From Hyunsoonleella flava (GTDB lineage: Bacteria > Bacteroidota > Bacteroidia > Flavobacteriales > Flavobacteriaceae): a stretch of DNA of 64,000 nucleotides. Positions 1 through 8,682 of this stretch are shown here, one piece after another; position 1 is the stretch's first letter; each line of letters begins with the position of its first letter. The DNA lies in assembly GCF_004310325.1 (NCBI RefSeq), contig NZ_SIRT01000001.1, positions 496,001 to 560,000 of the forward strand. Direction: 5' to 3'. Made by a program: the position numbers and the translations under genes. Below the pieces are notes generated by a model. It worked only from the letters and a program-made list of their open reading frames with translations. It made no database searches and was not told where the DNA came from.

Positions 1-475
1 TATCCCTAAATTTAAACACAGATTTAGTGTTTTCATCAGCTACTCTAAAAGTATAAGGGTTCGCATCAAATTTATCAATTGCTGGTCCAGAAATTATAGT
101 AATATAATTTTCAATTTTTTCGAACCAATCTTTAAATTTTCCACTTGGAGGCTTGTTAGAGAAAGACCTTTGTACAACCAAATCTTTTGAAGCCAAATGG
201 ACTGATGTGACACCACCACCAAGATTTCTTATTGGTTTTCCGTTTAATTCATGAGGATGACTACCACAAAAGAATATTTGATGGTCTTTCATGCTCATTT
301 TATTCTGGCTAATAAAATTTACTATCGAAACTATTGCGCCAATTTGAAGGTTTCCATTATTGTCTAGATAAGGGATATCTCTAACAACAAGATGATTGCT
401 ATCTATTGCTAATGCATATCCCTTTTTTAATAACCTTTCAATATCTTCATTATTTTCTGCTAAACTTCCTATCAT
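1..475 (-). CDS. E1-like activating enzyme, DUF6791/ThiF type (5' part, runs off the left edge)
   Basis: About 158 N-terminal residues are visible; the gene continues beyond base 1. The reading frame opens with an ATG at 475, six bases after the stop of the ubiquitin-like gene, so the two are almost certainly co-transcribed. Segments such as LVVRDIPYLDNNG, HPHELNGKPI, SFSNKPPSGKFKDW and ISGPAIDKFDANP match what I recall of the DUF6791 domain, which precedes a ThiF/E1 adenylation domain in proteins encoded beside bacterial ubiquitin-like genes. The expected role is to adenylate the C-terminus of the ubiquitin-like partner and pass it on as a thioester. The adenylation domain and catalytic Cys lie outside the window, so that activity is inferred. 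Confidence 0.75.
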   Translation of the reverse strand, partial: MIGSLAENNEDIERLLKKGYALAIDSNHLVVRDIPYLDNNGNLQIGAIVSIVNFISQNKMSMKDHQIFFCGSHPHELNGKPIRNLGGGVTSVHLASKDLVVQRSFSNKPPSGKFKDWFEKIENYITIISGPAIDKFDANPYTFRVADENTKSVFKFRD

Positions 476-481
476 TTCTAT

Positions 482-751
482 TTAAGATTGTCCCGTATGT
501 TTCACTTTAAAAATCATTCCTTCTTTTACTCTTACTTTTCCACCTGGAGATAAAATTCCAGTTGGTTTATTTCCTTGTCCTCTTTCATAAGTAACTGAAT
601 AAGTTCTTTCTGGATGTTGAGGAAAATCGGGAAATGCAAGTGTAACCACTTCATCATAAGTGATATCGTTCTTTTCTTCTTCATGAGGAGTTCCATTAAC
701 AATAATGGTTACCTTTTTTGTTTTTTTGTCTTTTTCTAAATTTGAGACCAT
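482..751 (-). CDS. Ubiquitin-like protein of the Multi_ubiq family (single beta-grasp domain)
   Basis: This 89-residue protein opens with a short charged tail (MVSNLEKDKKTKK) followed by one beta-grasp unit: KVTIIVNG, then ITYDEVVTLAF, RTYSVTYERG, then GGKVRVKEGMIFKVKHTGQS at the C-terminus. That pattern is typical of Multi_ubiq, the ubiquitin-like modifiers encoded with E1, E2 and JAB-type proteins in bacteria. An upstream in-frame ATG at 814 is rejected because it lies inside a perfect palindrome and would add a non-protein-like leader; the start at 751 follows an A-rich leader usual for flavobacteria. Only one domain is present where many homologues carry tandem copies, and the C-terminus has no Gly-Gly. 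It lies 6 bp upstream of the E1-like gene. Confidence 0.8.
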   Translation of the reverse strand: MVSNLEKDKKTKKVTIIVNGTPHEEEKNDITYDEVVTLAFPDFPQHPERTYSVTYERGQGNKPTGILSPGGKVRVKEGMIFKVKHTGQS

Positions 752-805
752 AATTTTATTTTTTTTGTTATTAAACAATTTTTTATGGTACAAATAAAAG
801 ACAGT

Positions 806-828
806 ATGGCGCAATCTATTTGCGCCAT
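806..828. promoter_or_regulatory. Perfect 9+9 bp palindrome ahead of the ubiquitin-like gene
   Basis: ATGGCGCAA and TTGCGCCAT flank five bases, in the 104-bp gap between the WYL regulator stop and the ubiquitin-like start. It is far more GC-rich than its surroundings. It could be an operator for the WYL protein next door, or an attenuating hairpin limiting read-through into the modifier genes. No T-run follows it directly on the minus strand, which argues against a simple terminator. Confidence 0.55.
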
Positions 829-855
829 AAAAAAGAATATTATATTTTTTTTAAT

Positions 856-1854
856 TTATGTGATTTTATATTGTGCTTGTGCATTTTTTAATGCATCAAC
901 AACCTTTGCTATGACTGACTTTGGAGATATTATTCTAGCATCAGAACCGTAACTAAAAATTTTTGAGTAAAATTCATAAGATGGTTTCACGATAACTTTA
1001 ATGATTAAAAATTCTTTATTTTCTTCAACTATTTCCTGTGTATGATGAATTGGAAGTGTTTTAAGATAATGTCCTTGTTTTGATTTAAATGAAATAATTA
1101 CTTCAATGGGTACTTCATCTGTAACAGTAACTCCAAATGAATATTTAAAATATTCTTGACTATTAAAATCTATTTTTTCAAAAACTTCCCCAGTTCGTTT
1201 AAAGCTAATTATTCGGTCTAAACCAAAAGTTATTAAACTATCATACTTAATATTTATTCCAATTAAATACCATAGTAATTTATCCTCTTTTAATAATAAT
1301 GGCTTTATGAAATGCTTCTTTGATTCTTTATTATGCCTCCTATAGTTTACCTCAATAACATTATGATTTGCGATACAATCTAATAATTCAGTGATGTTTC
1401 CCAAACCGGGAATAAGAGGATGTTTTTCAGTTTCTAATAATGTGTTCTGTTCAAATAGTTCTTTCATTTTTAAAGATATATTCGATGAATCAATAACCTT
1501 TTTTGTAGTCATTGAAATTTCTTTAAATATTGGATAATCTCTATATTGAGTTATTGTTTTAAAATAAAAAAGAAGAGCATTTATTTCTTCATCTAATAAT
1601 TCAATAATTGGAAATATTTCATCAATATTTTCTGGATAATAATAGGCTTTTTTTGATGTATCATATTCAATCGGTGCATGATAGTCTGTTATCATATTTC
1701 TAATATCTCTTTGAATAGTTGTCTCTCCAACTGAAATATCATGCCTCTCATAAACTTTATTTATAATAAAACTCGTTTTAACGGTATCATAATCTCTCAA
1801 TAATCTATCTATAACACGATAACGTAGCTGAATATTTTTAGGTAATTCCCGCAT
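856..1854 (-). CDS. WYL-domain transcriptional regulator
   Basis: This 332-residue protein has an N-terminal winged helix-turn-helix (about residues 1-65; VGETTIQRDIRNM looks like the recognition region), a linker, a WYL domain (about 155-240, with KLLWYLIGINIKYDSL) and a C-terminal WCX-like extension. WYL regulators commonly control phage-defence loci and are thought to sense nucleic acid or nucleotide ligands through the WYL fold. It starts three bases after the stop of the nuclease gene, implying translational coupling, and precedes the ubiquitin-like gene by 104 bp. It most likely regulates this block, perhaps through the palindromes at 806 and 3849; that link is inference. Confidence 0.85.
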   Translation of the reverse strand: MRELPKNIQLRYRVIDRLLRDYDTVKTSFIINKVYERHDISVGETTIQRDIRNMITDYHAPIEYDTSKKAYYYPENIDEIFPIIELLDEEINALLFYFKTITQYRDYPIFKEISMTTKKVIDSSNISLKMKELFEQNTLLETEKHPLIPGLGNITELLDCIANHNVIEVNYRRHNKESKKHFIKPLLLKEDKLLWYLIGINIKYDSLITFGLDRIISFKRTGEVFEKIDFNSQEYFKYSFGVTVTDEVPIEVIISFKSKQGHYLKTLPIHHTQEIVEENKEFLIIKVIVKPSYEFYSKIFSYGSDARIISPKSVIAKVVDALKNAQAQYKIT

Positions 1855-1857
1855 AAA

Positions 1858-3825
1858 TTAATTGATTAAGGCTTTAAAATGTTCATAAAGCATTACCATC
1901 GCCAATGTGTCCAACTCACAATATTTCAATAATGCGGAAGTTATTTGTTCTACTTCGGATGTCGTCATATCTGTATACTGCAATTTACCATATGCTGTTA
2001 GCGCTGCTCCACCATCATTTATATCTTCAATATCAGATATTGAGTGTTCAATTTCTTCCTCTGTCCAATCGTCAAATACAGGAGGAAGACGCTTATAAGG
2101 ATTAATAACTTTATTTTCATCATGTACTAACCATACAAAATCAGTTGGGAAGTTAGTAGTAGTCAATGAGATTTTATCAATTGGTTTTGAATATTTGTCT
2201 TTTAAGAAATTACTGCTATTGATTGCCGCAGGTAACAAATCCTTTAATGAATTTGAACCTTTTGTAAGAGGATTGAAATAAAAGCTTTTCGCTATAACCC
2301 AAAGGTCTACCATATCTCTTTCACCTTGCCATTTTTGGGCACTATTTCCCGTTGAATGTGAGATGCTCTCAATAAAATCAATTAAAGAATCTTTATCCTT
2401 TTCATCAGATTTCAATAATTGTACATGAATTGCATTTAAAATAGTGTTTTCATGATTATGGTATCTAAAAATAGTTCCATTGTCCTTTTCAAGTGCTTTT
2501 TTTAATTCTCTTATAAAATCAAAGTTTGGAAAGTAAGCGGCTTTGTTACTAATATATTGATTCGAATGCTCGATTTCACCATCTTCATAATATGTATGAT
2601 GAGAAAATTGAAAGGCAATTTGCTCATACGGTCTTCTTCCTTTTGAAAACGGCAAAGCAGCTGTGCATGTTTCGAAATCAATAAAATGCAAAGGAAACAC
2701 CCATTTATTCATTTCTTCTCTTAATCCAACTTTATCAACGTAAATAGAATCGTCATCATTTATTGCTTTTTCTATTTGAATCCAGGCTCTTTCACTATCT
2801 GATAGTTTTCCAACTCCTTCTTTAAATCCAATATCATCCTGATTCAAACTTTCAGCAAAAATCGAATTGTTGTTAAATAGTTTAACTGATTTTGTCCAAT
2901 GTATCCCACTAATATCAAACAAACTAGTTTTCTTAAAATCTGTATCATTCCATTTATTTTGTTTTTCAAAACATTCAACAAAACCAGATTTTAGTCCTTG
3001 TTTTTTATCTTCATCTGAAGTTCTAAATTCGCACTTATTACATGCCGAATAAGAGGTTGGCGAATTCATATATTTATCATTTATATAAGTTTCTTTATAA
3101 TCGTGTATTGAATCAATAAAAGTTAATCCATCGGCATAAGCGTACTTCCCGATTTCAATACCAGTTACGATGTCGGTTATGTTTAGTTTACCTAATATAG
3201 GGTTTCCTAATTCATCTTTTGATTTTGCTAATACAGTTACTCCTGTTCTATTATCTGCTGATTTTGTAATTCTGAAAAGTTGGTTTAAACCATCTATTGA
3301 AGCTTTTTTAGATTTATCCGCCATCATAATAAATGACTTTATTTTCCATTCAGGGAAACAGAGCTGCATCACATGTTTTTGAAAAGCTACATCAAATAGA
3401 TAAGGTTTCCACTTGCTATCCATCCCTCCTCTTTTTCCTATGAAAATATTTTCATTATCTGGTTCGTATGACTTTGATTTGACCTCAATTAATTCGATTA
3501 TATTCCCTTTTTTAACAAGAATATCTGTTCTAATAAAAAGTCCATCAAATAAAAAAGCAGCCTCGTAAATAATGACATTTTCTTTTTTCAATAATTCTTC
3601 AGTTTGATTCCAATGCTTTACATAATCCCAATCTTCACCTTCTAAAAGATGTCCACCAGGATAATATAATCTTGCGAGTTCTTCAACTTGAAAACCTCCT
3701 TTTGCAAGTGCTTCCAAAAAAGGATTTTCATTTTTTTTGTTTGCATAATTTTTCTTGCCTGTATAATAAAGCTTGTTTGGACATTCAAGCCCTAATTTGA
3801 ATCTTGACTTTGATAATACTCTCAT
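1858..3825 (-). CDS. DUF2779-type nuclease: Cas4/RecB-like N-terminus plus DEDDy exonuclease-like C-terminus
   Basis: This 655-residue protein has two recognisable halves. The N-terminal half has the PD-(D/E)XK signature (FDGLFIRTDILVKKG, then LIEVKSKS) and four cysteines placed as in Cas4/AddB iron-sulfur nucleases: one in LECPNKLYY and three in ACNKCEFR...ECFEK. The C-terminal half begins with HFIDFETC, matching DEDD exonuclease motif I (D-x-E), and ends with KYCELDTLAM, matching the Y-x3-D motif III of DEDDy exonucleases. It is the first gene of the minus-strand block and is coupled to the WYL gene. A role as a nucleic-acid-degrading effector or processing nuclease is inferred; DUF2779 proteins lack a settled function to my knowledge. 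Confidence 0.75.
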   Translation of the reverse strand: MRVLSKSRFKLGLECPNKLYYTGKKNYANKKNENPFLEALAKGGFQVEELARLYYPGGHLLEGEDWDYVKHWNQTEELLKKENVIIYEAAFLFDGLFIRTDILVKKGNIIELIEVKSKSYEPDNENIFIGKRGGMDSKWKPYLFDVAFQKHVMQLCFPEWKIKSFIMMADKSKKASIDGLNQLFRITKSADNRTGVTVLAKSKDELGNPILGKLNITDIVTGIEIGKYAYADGLTFIDSIHDYKETYINDKYMNSPTSYSACNKCEFRTSDEDKKQGLKSGFVECFEKQNKWNDTDFKKTSLFDISGIHWTKSVKLFNNNSIFAESLNQDDIGFKEGVGKLSDSERAWIQIEKAINDDDSIYVDKVGLREEMNKWVFPLHFIDFETCTAALPFSKGRRPYEQIAFQFSHHTYYEDGEIEHSNQYISNKAAYFPNFDFIRELKKALEKDNGTIFRYHNHENTILNAIHVQLLKSDEKDKDSLIDFIESISHSTGNSAQKWQGERDMVDLWVIAKSFYFNPLTKGSNSLKDLLPAAINSSNFLKDKYSKPIDKISLTTTNFPTDFVWLVHDENKVINPYKRLPPVFDDWTEEEIEHSISDIEDINDGGAALTAYGKLQYTDMTTSEVEQITSALLKYCELDTLAMVMLYEHFKALIN

Positions 3826-3848
3826 AATTTTAAATACAGATTTTTACC

Positions 3849-3864
3849 ATAGTTCAAAAACTAT
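3849..3864. promoter_or_regulatory. Inverted repeat upstream of the nuclease/WYL operon
   Basis: ATAGTT and AACTAT flank four bases, about 25-40 bp upstream of the nuclease start codon, where a repressor would block transcription or initiation. It is a candidate operator for the WYL regulator. It differs in sequence from the palindrome at 806, so a common binder is not demonstrated. Confidence 0.35.
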
Positions 3865-3975
3865 AGTCGGTTGTATTAGATAATTAATTAAAGGGAGAGT
3901 TTAAATTTACAAAATATTGTAGGAATATATATGAGGGAAAACCGTAAAGTAGAACAAAGTTTTTAACATTTATTT

Positions 3976-4500
3976 CATTCCACACATATTACGCTTTCCT
4001 CCTACGTCGTCGCATAAAAAGTGTTTCATTAACATTCTAGAAGAAACTTTTAGAATAAATTTTTTGAAGAAACTGTAGTAACAACTTTCGCTTTTAACCA
4101 AAGCTCAAGTTACATAACGCAAAACATTATAGTACAAATGTTGTCATTGGTATTTTATGAGAGGAGTCCATTTGATAGCTATAATGTGGTATTATGTAAA
4201 ATATCCCATAAGCATTCGTTTTCATAAGAATAATTGGAACTTGGGTCATTAAACAAGAATCGGTCGGCTAAGCAGCGTTAATGCATTTGTATCTATAATT
4301 AGACGTTATGTAAAATAGCCGCTGCCAAACGCTCGATTGTTTTGTAACACAAATGCGAAGCATTCATGAGCTCCTTTAAAACAATAAAAATCTACGAATA
4401 ACTTCCATCGCTTGCCAACGCCAAAATAAAAGTTAACATTAAACCCCTAAAATATAGGCGCTCACTTCACCTTAATGTTTTACCAAAATTTTATAAGACC
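3976..4500 (+). repeat. Dispersed intergenic repeat, copy 1 (longest), with attC-like hairpin
   Basis: This fills most of the 750-bp gap between the defence block and the TonB receptor. It shares its left part (ATTCCACAC..., GTGTTTCATTAAC, GAAACTGTAGTAAC) with copies at 14745, 28388, 33781, 38896 and 29989. At 4110-4199 TTACATAA, ACATTATAG and CAAATG on the left pair with CATTTG, CTATAATGT and TTATGTAA on the right, separated by unequal internal loops. A second right-arm copy (CATTTG..CTATAAT..GTTATGTAAAAT) ends near 4316. No protein-like frame is convincing. Confidence 0.75.
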
Positions 4501-4574
4501 AGACTTAACATCAAAGTTTTCCTTTAAATCATAATAATTTAAAATTGCCTAACAAAATACTTGTTGTGTCATTA

Positions 4575-7079
4575 TTAAAAATAAAGTCTAACTACAGCAT
4601 TAGTTGTTAAACCAAGAGAAAATCTTGAAAACTTATTTACTCCATCACTTTCATTGACCCTGTAAAAGTCATTAATTGCATTTTCCCTGTTTGAGATGTT
4701 CCAAACGGATGCACCAATTTCTGACCGAAATGTGCTACTTATTTTGAATTTGTAAATAGCTGAAGCATCAATTCTCATATAATCAATTAATCTTTGACCA
4801 TTACCTTCATCAAAATTTACATCATCATCTACAATCTCATTACCCACTAACGGTATAGTAGTTGGGTTTCCTGTTCGGTAATTTAATCCTGCTGAGACAT
4901 TCCAAGATTTATGACTAAACGTTGTACCCAAAGTTACAGAATGTGTTATATCAAAGTTGCTCGGAAACTTAATATCTTCAAGAGCTTCAAATGAGTAAAT
5001 ATTATCCATATAAGAATAGCTTAACCAACTATTGAAGTTACCAAAAGTTTTTCGGCAGAGAAACTCAAATCCATAAACATCATAACTTCCTTTTTCTTTT
5101 GCAAACTCGTATTTAGTGGTAAAGCTCTGACTTTGGGTGGTTATTCCATCAACTGTTTTGTAATAGCCTTTGGCATCTAAAAGCCAACCGTTATTCTTAT
5201 AAAGTATTCCAAATGAAGCTTGTTTACTTTGTAACACAGGAATACTATCGTTATCAGTTAACTGCCATCGTCTCTTTTCAATTCCTAAAAAGTCATTTTG
5301 GAAATTGACGATTTGTGAAGTGCTTTGGTGTTTAAATTCTCCTTGTGCCTCAATTTCAAAATGTTCTCCTATTGATTTTCTAACGCTTAATCTAGGTTCA
5401 ACTATCAATTTTTCAAAACGAGTTAGATAGTTCGCTCTTACACCACCTCTAACTGAAAAGTCATTATTTGGACTTTTATACAAAGCTTGACCGAAGACTG
5501 CATGTTCTCTCAATATTTCTTCATCACGTCTCACAAAACGTGGTAAATCAATATCGTTTAAATTAATAACTTCCGTTTCTGTAAATTGATAGCCAAGATT
5601 AAAACGCCATCTATTTTCCTCATATAAGTTATTCAATTGAACACTTGTTTCAGAAACAATGTTTTCTTGTAACTGAAGCTGATTATTTAAAACATCTGCG
5701 TTAAGAGCTTCGAGCTTATACTCATTATCATAGATGTTAATGGTTGAGGACAACTTTTCATTCCATTGTCTTTTATAGTTTAGTCCAATAGCAAGAGTAT
5801 TTTGAGAAATACCGCTTCCTCTTGATTGTGAAATTCCATTAACATCGGCAGTTTCGTTAAAGCCTAAATCGTTGTTAATCAAAATAAAGTTTAGCCTTAA
5901 AAAATCTTTGTCTGTTGGCTGATATAACCATCTTAAAGAAGCATCATAAAAATCAAACTCTTGGTTAGAATTAGTAACGTTGGAAACATTATTGTCTGCT
6001 TCCGTTTCTTGAATTACTCTTTCAAAATAGACATCGTAAGTTGGTGTTCTGACAAAATCATCTAATGACTTTCTTGAAGCTATTTGCAATGATGATTTGT
6101 TTCCTATTGGTATGTTTGAAAATAACTCCGCATTTAAGAAGTTAAGTCCAAAAACACCATTAAATTTTGAATCAATTTGTTTATCTGTTTGCATGTGGAT
6201 TGTTCCTGAAACACCATCTGTCAATGCTACATCCGAACCATTATTAATTACATTAGCAGTTTGTGTTATAAGAGGGTTAAAACTTGATATGAGACCAAAG
6301 AAGTGTCCTGTTTGATACATTTTTATATCATCCCAAAGCATTAAATTCTGGTCATTAGAGCCTCCTCGAATATTGATGTTTGAAACCGTTTCATCAACAC
6401 TCAAAACACTAGGTAGTGCTTGAACAGTTTGCAAAACATCAGATTCAATAAGGCCAGGTAAAAGACTAAACTTTTTATAATCAATGGATGTTGTCCAGTC
6501 TTGTCTTTTGTCAATTCCACGAACCAAATACGTTTCAATAAGTACAGGTGCTATGACCTCTTGTTGGGCAAACATTGCTACCGTTGAACAGGCTTCTAAA
6601 TTGAAGTATTTTAATTGACGTTCTATGGTTTTGAATCCAATATGCCTAATGGTCAATACTTCATTTAAAGATTTGAGTTCAATTTTAAAATAACCCTTAT
6701 CATCAGTTACAGCATAAGCAAACTTATTGGTTACCGTTGCTGAAACGAGTGGACTTTGTGATTCAGAATCTATAATATAACCACATAACTGAATCGCTTT
6801 AGAAATAGTATATACTATATTACTGACCCTCTCAAAGACTAGGTTAGTTTGATTTTCAAGACTCTTAATTTTAGCTGATAGTTTTAAATCCTTTGGTATA
6901 GGTTCTACAACAATATCTTTTAGAAGACTACTTTCATAATTAAAAGTGATTGAGTGTGCTTGTGAAATTTCTTCAAGAACTTTAGAAATAGGTACGCCCT
7001 GTTCAGAATTTTGTCCTAATATTTGATATAGTGGAAAGACACTTAATAACAGAAATATGTAAAATCTAGTTCTCCCCAT
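4575..7079 (-). CDS. TonB-dependent outer-membrane receptor with STN and carboxypeptidase-like N-terminal domains
   Basis: This 834-residue protein has a signal peptide (to about residue 22), a secretin/TonB short N-terminal (STN) domain (about 25-95), a CarboxypepD_reg-like beta-sandwich (about 97-185; ATVTNKFAYAVTDDKGYF), a plug domain (about 200-310; NINIRGGSNDQNLMLWDD) and a 22-strand-type barrel ending in the terminal Phe expected of outer-membrane proteins. The STN domain indicates signalling to a FecR anti-sigma, which is encoded immediately upstream with a 14-bp overlap. No SusD partner is present, so a glycan ligand is not implied; iron chelate, peptide or another ligand is possible. 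The start at 7079 fits the signal peptide and the overlap. Confidence 0.9.
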   Translation of the reverse strand: MGRTRFYIFLLLSVFPLYQILGQNSEQGVPISKVLEEISQAHSITFNYESSLLKDIVVEPIPKDLKLSAKIKSLENQTNLVFERVSNIVYTISKAIQLCGYIIDSESQSPLVSATVTNKFAYAVTDDKGYFKIELKSLNEVLTIRHIGFKTIERQLKYFNLEACSTVAMFAQQEVIAPVLIETYLVRGIDKRQDWTTSIDYKKFSLLPGLIESDVLQTVQALPSVLSVDETVSNINIRGGSNDQNLMLWDDIKMYQTGHFFGLISSFNPLITQTANVINNGSDVALTDGVSGTIHMQTDKQIDSKFNGVFGLNFLNAELFSNIPIGNKSSLQIASRKSLDDFVRTPTYDVYFERVIQETEADNNVSNVTNSNQEFDFYDASLRWLYQPTDKDFLRLNFILINNDLGFNETADVNGISQSRGSGISQNTLAIGLNYKRQWNEKLSSTINIYDNEYKLEALNADVLNNQLQLQENIVSETSVQLNNLYEENRWRFNLGYQFTETEVINLNDIDLPRFVRRDEEILREHAVFGQALYKSPNNDFSVRGGVRANYLTRFEKLIVEPRLSVRKSIGEHFEIEAQGEFKHQSTSQIVNFQNDFLGIEKRRWQLTDNDSIPVLQSKQASFGILYKNNGWLLDAKGYYKTVDGITTQSQSFTTKYEFAKEKGSYDVYGFEFLCRKTFGNFNSWLSYSYMDNIYSFEALEDIKFPSNFDITHSVTLGTTFSHKSWNVSAGLNYRTGNPTTIPLVGNEIVDDDVNFDEGNGQRLIDYMRIDASAIYKFKISSTFRSEIGASVWNISNRENAINDFYRVNESDGVNKFSRFSLGLTTNAVVRLYF

Positions 7080-7965
7080 TCGTGATAATGACCTTGTTTG
7101 TGTCGATTATATAGGTCAAATTAAAGGGCTTAGAGATTGATTTTAGGGCGTTTTCAAGATTATCATGTTCAAAAGCACCTGTAAACTGAATATTCAAATC
7201 AGATGGATGCTGAACTTTAATATTATACTGTTTTTCGAGTTCTATGATAACATCTTCAAATGAAGCGTTTTCAAAAACACTCATGTTTTTTAACCAATGT
7301 GGCTCTGCTATTGTAATTTTAGATTTAGAACCTTTTCCTGATGATAAGATAAACTCTGTTCCAGCAGGTAACTTAACATTCTCATCATCAAATGCAACTT
7401 GCACCAAACCTTCATAACATGAGACTTTAAAAATACTATCTCTCGACATTACATTAAATTCTGTACCAAGAACGCTTACTGTACCAAAAGGCGTATTAAC
7501 ATCAAATCGTTTTCCTTTTTCTACATCGAAAAAAGCTTCTCCAGTTAAATCCAATGATCTATTAGAATTCCATTTGGAATTATTGTATTGTAGCTCGGAT
7601 AGTTCGTTGAGATTAACAATTGAGTTGTCAGGCAAGGTAATGACTTCATTTTGGGCTAAAGTGGTCTGATAAGAGCTAATTTGGTCTTTATTTAAAAATG
7701 TAAAGAGTGCAAAACCAACAATAAAAATTGCAGCTATACTAGATACAACTTTTACCCAATTGATAGAATTGTTGTTTTTGGAAACTAGTTTTTCATCCAA
7801 TGTATCAAAAGATTCAACTTTGGCATGTGTGCTACCATTAAACCTTTGAGCTTCTTCAATAATCTCCTTATAGAGGTCGGCATCTTCTAACGCATTGAAA
7901 GCTTTTGACTCTTCCTCTGTAAGGTCATTATTTAACCATTTTTTTACTAATTGCTCTTTGTCCAT
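7066..7965 (-). CDS. FecR-family anti-sigma factor (DUF4974 C-terminus)
   Basis: This 299-residue protein has a cytoplasmic N-terminal sigma-binding region (LVKKWLNNDLTEEES), one membrane span (about residues 69-92), a periplasmic FecR domain (about 110-200; LPDNSIVNLNELSEL, GEAFFDVEKG, FGTVSVLGTEFNV) and a C-terminal DUF4974 region. In this family it holds the ECF sigma inactive until the receptor's STN domain signals. It sits between the sigma gene (55 bp upstream) and the receptor gene (overlapping), the standard order. Confidence 0.92.
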   Translation of the reverse strand: MDKEQLVKKWLNNDLTEEESKAFNALEDADLYKEIIEEAQRFNGSTHAKVESFDTLDEKLVSKNNNSINWVKVVSSIAAIFIVGFALFTFLNKDQISSYQTTLAQNEVITLPDNSIVNLNELSELQYNNSKWNSNRSLDLTGEAFFDVEKGKRFDVNTPFGTVSVLGTEFNVMSRDSIFKVSCYEGLVQVAFDDENVKLPAGTEFILSSGKGSKSKITIAEPHWLKNMSVFENASFEDVIIELEKQYNIKVQHPSDLNIQFTGAFEHDNLENALKSISKPFNLTYIIDTNKVIITNGEN

Positions 7966-8020
7966 AACATGCTGTTATATAATTAAAACAACTTAAATTA
8001 CAATTGTCCCAAAATTATTT

Positions 8021-8539
8021 TCAATTTAGTTCTTCAAGGTTGTCTTTAAGTTTGTTTAAAGCTGCATAAATTCTGTGTTCAGCCACTTTTTTTGTTATGC
8101 CTAAAACTTCTGCAACTTCTTTATGCGTTTTACCATCCACCTTGTTTAACAAGAATGCCACACGTTCTTCTTCATTTAAACCTGACAAGGCACATTCAAA
8201 CCGCTTTAAAAACTCTTTCTTCCTTAGAACAAATTCAGGGGATTCATTTGTATAATCTTTTGGTTTTACTTGCTGATACTTTAATACTACTTTTTGATGT
8301 TTTACTTCATTGAGCATCATATTATTTGCTGTGGTGTATAAATAGGATTTTGCCGCCTCTGGTTTTATTTTGGCACAATTCTCCCACAGCTTAATAAACG
8401 CCTCTTGTACCTTATCAGAAGGGTTTAATAATTCACCATACTTATAAAAAAGAATATTACTCAACGACTGTGCATACTTTTCATAAAGTTTTGAAAAGCG
8501 AATTTTATCGCAGATGTTTTGGTGTAGTGATTTTGGCAA
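8021..8539 (-). CDS. ECF-type RNA polymerase sigma factor, Bacteroidota class
   Basis: This 172-residue protein has sigma region 2 (about residues 18-85; DKVQEAFIKLWEN) and region 4 with its helix-turn-helix (about 120-165; HKEVAEVLGITKKVAEHRI). It is the first gene of the sigma/FecR/receptor operon and presumably drives transcription of the receptor. The upstream gap is shared with the divergent plus-strand locus beginning at 8683. Confidence 0.92.
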   Translation of the reverse strand: MPKSLHQNICDKIRFSKLYEKYAQSLSNILFYKYGELLNPSDKVQEAFIKLWENCAKIKPEAAKSYLYTTANNMMLNEVKHQKVVLKYQQVKPKDYTNESPEFVLRKKEFLKRFECALSGLNEEERVAFLLNKVDGKTHKEVAEVLGITKKVAEHRIYAALNKLKDNLEELN

Positions 8540-8592
8540 TTTTTTTTATTTAATGAAGGAAAGATAGAAAAAAAGATTGACTAGAATTAATT

Positions 8593-8618
8593 GGGATAAT
8601 TTTGGCTTGAGTTGTCTT
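8593..8618 (+). promoter_or_regulatory. Shared promoter motif, copy 1 of 3
   Basis: GGGATA, ten bases, then GAGTTGTCTTAA and an ATAAAA tract, 65-90 bp upstream of the small gene at 8683. The same spacing and core recur at 8931 and 12175. See the separate finding for the alignment. Confidence 0.5.
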
Positions 8619-8682
8619 AAATATAAAAAGACTTTTGGTGTTTAATTAATAATTGGATAACCCATAAGATTCAGAATTTTTT

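Noticed and set aside
1-3825. Naming the left-edge locus as a Bil-type operon
   Set aside because: The modifier is of the Multi_ubiq type and E2/JAB genes are not visible, so the Bil label is not supported.
4575-8539. Assigning the TonB receptor to iron uptake or glycan import
   Set aside because: No SusD, siderophore or substrate-specific gene is adjacent; the sigma/FecR/receptor trio alone does not reveal the ligand.
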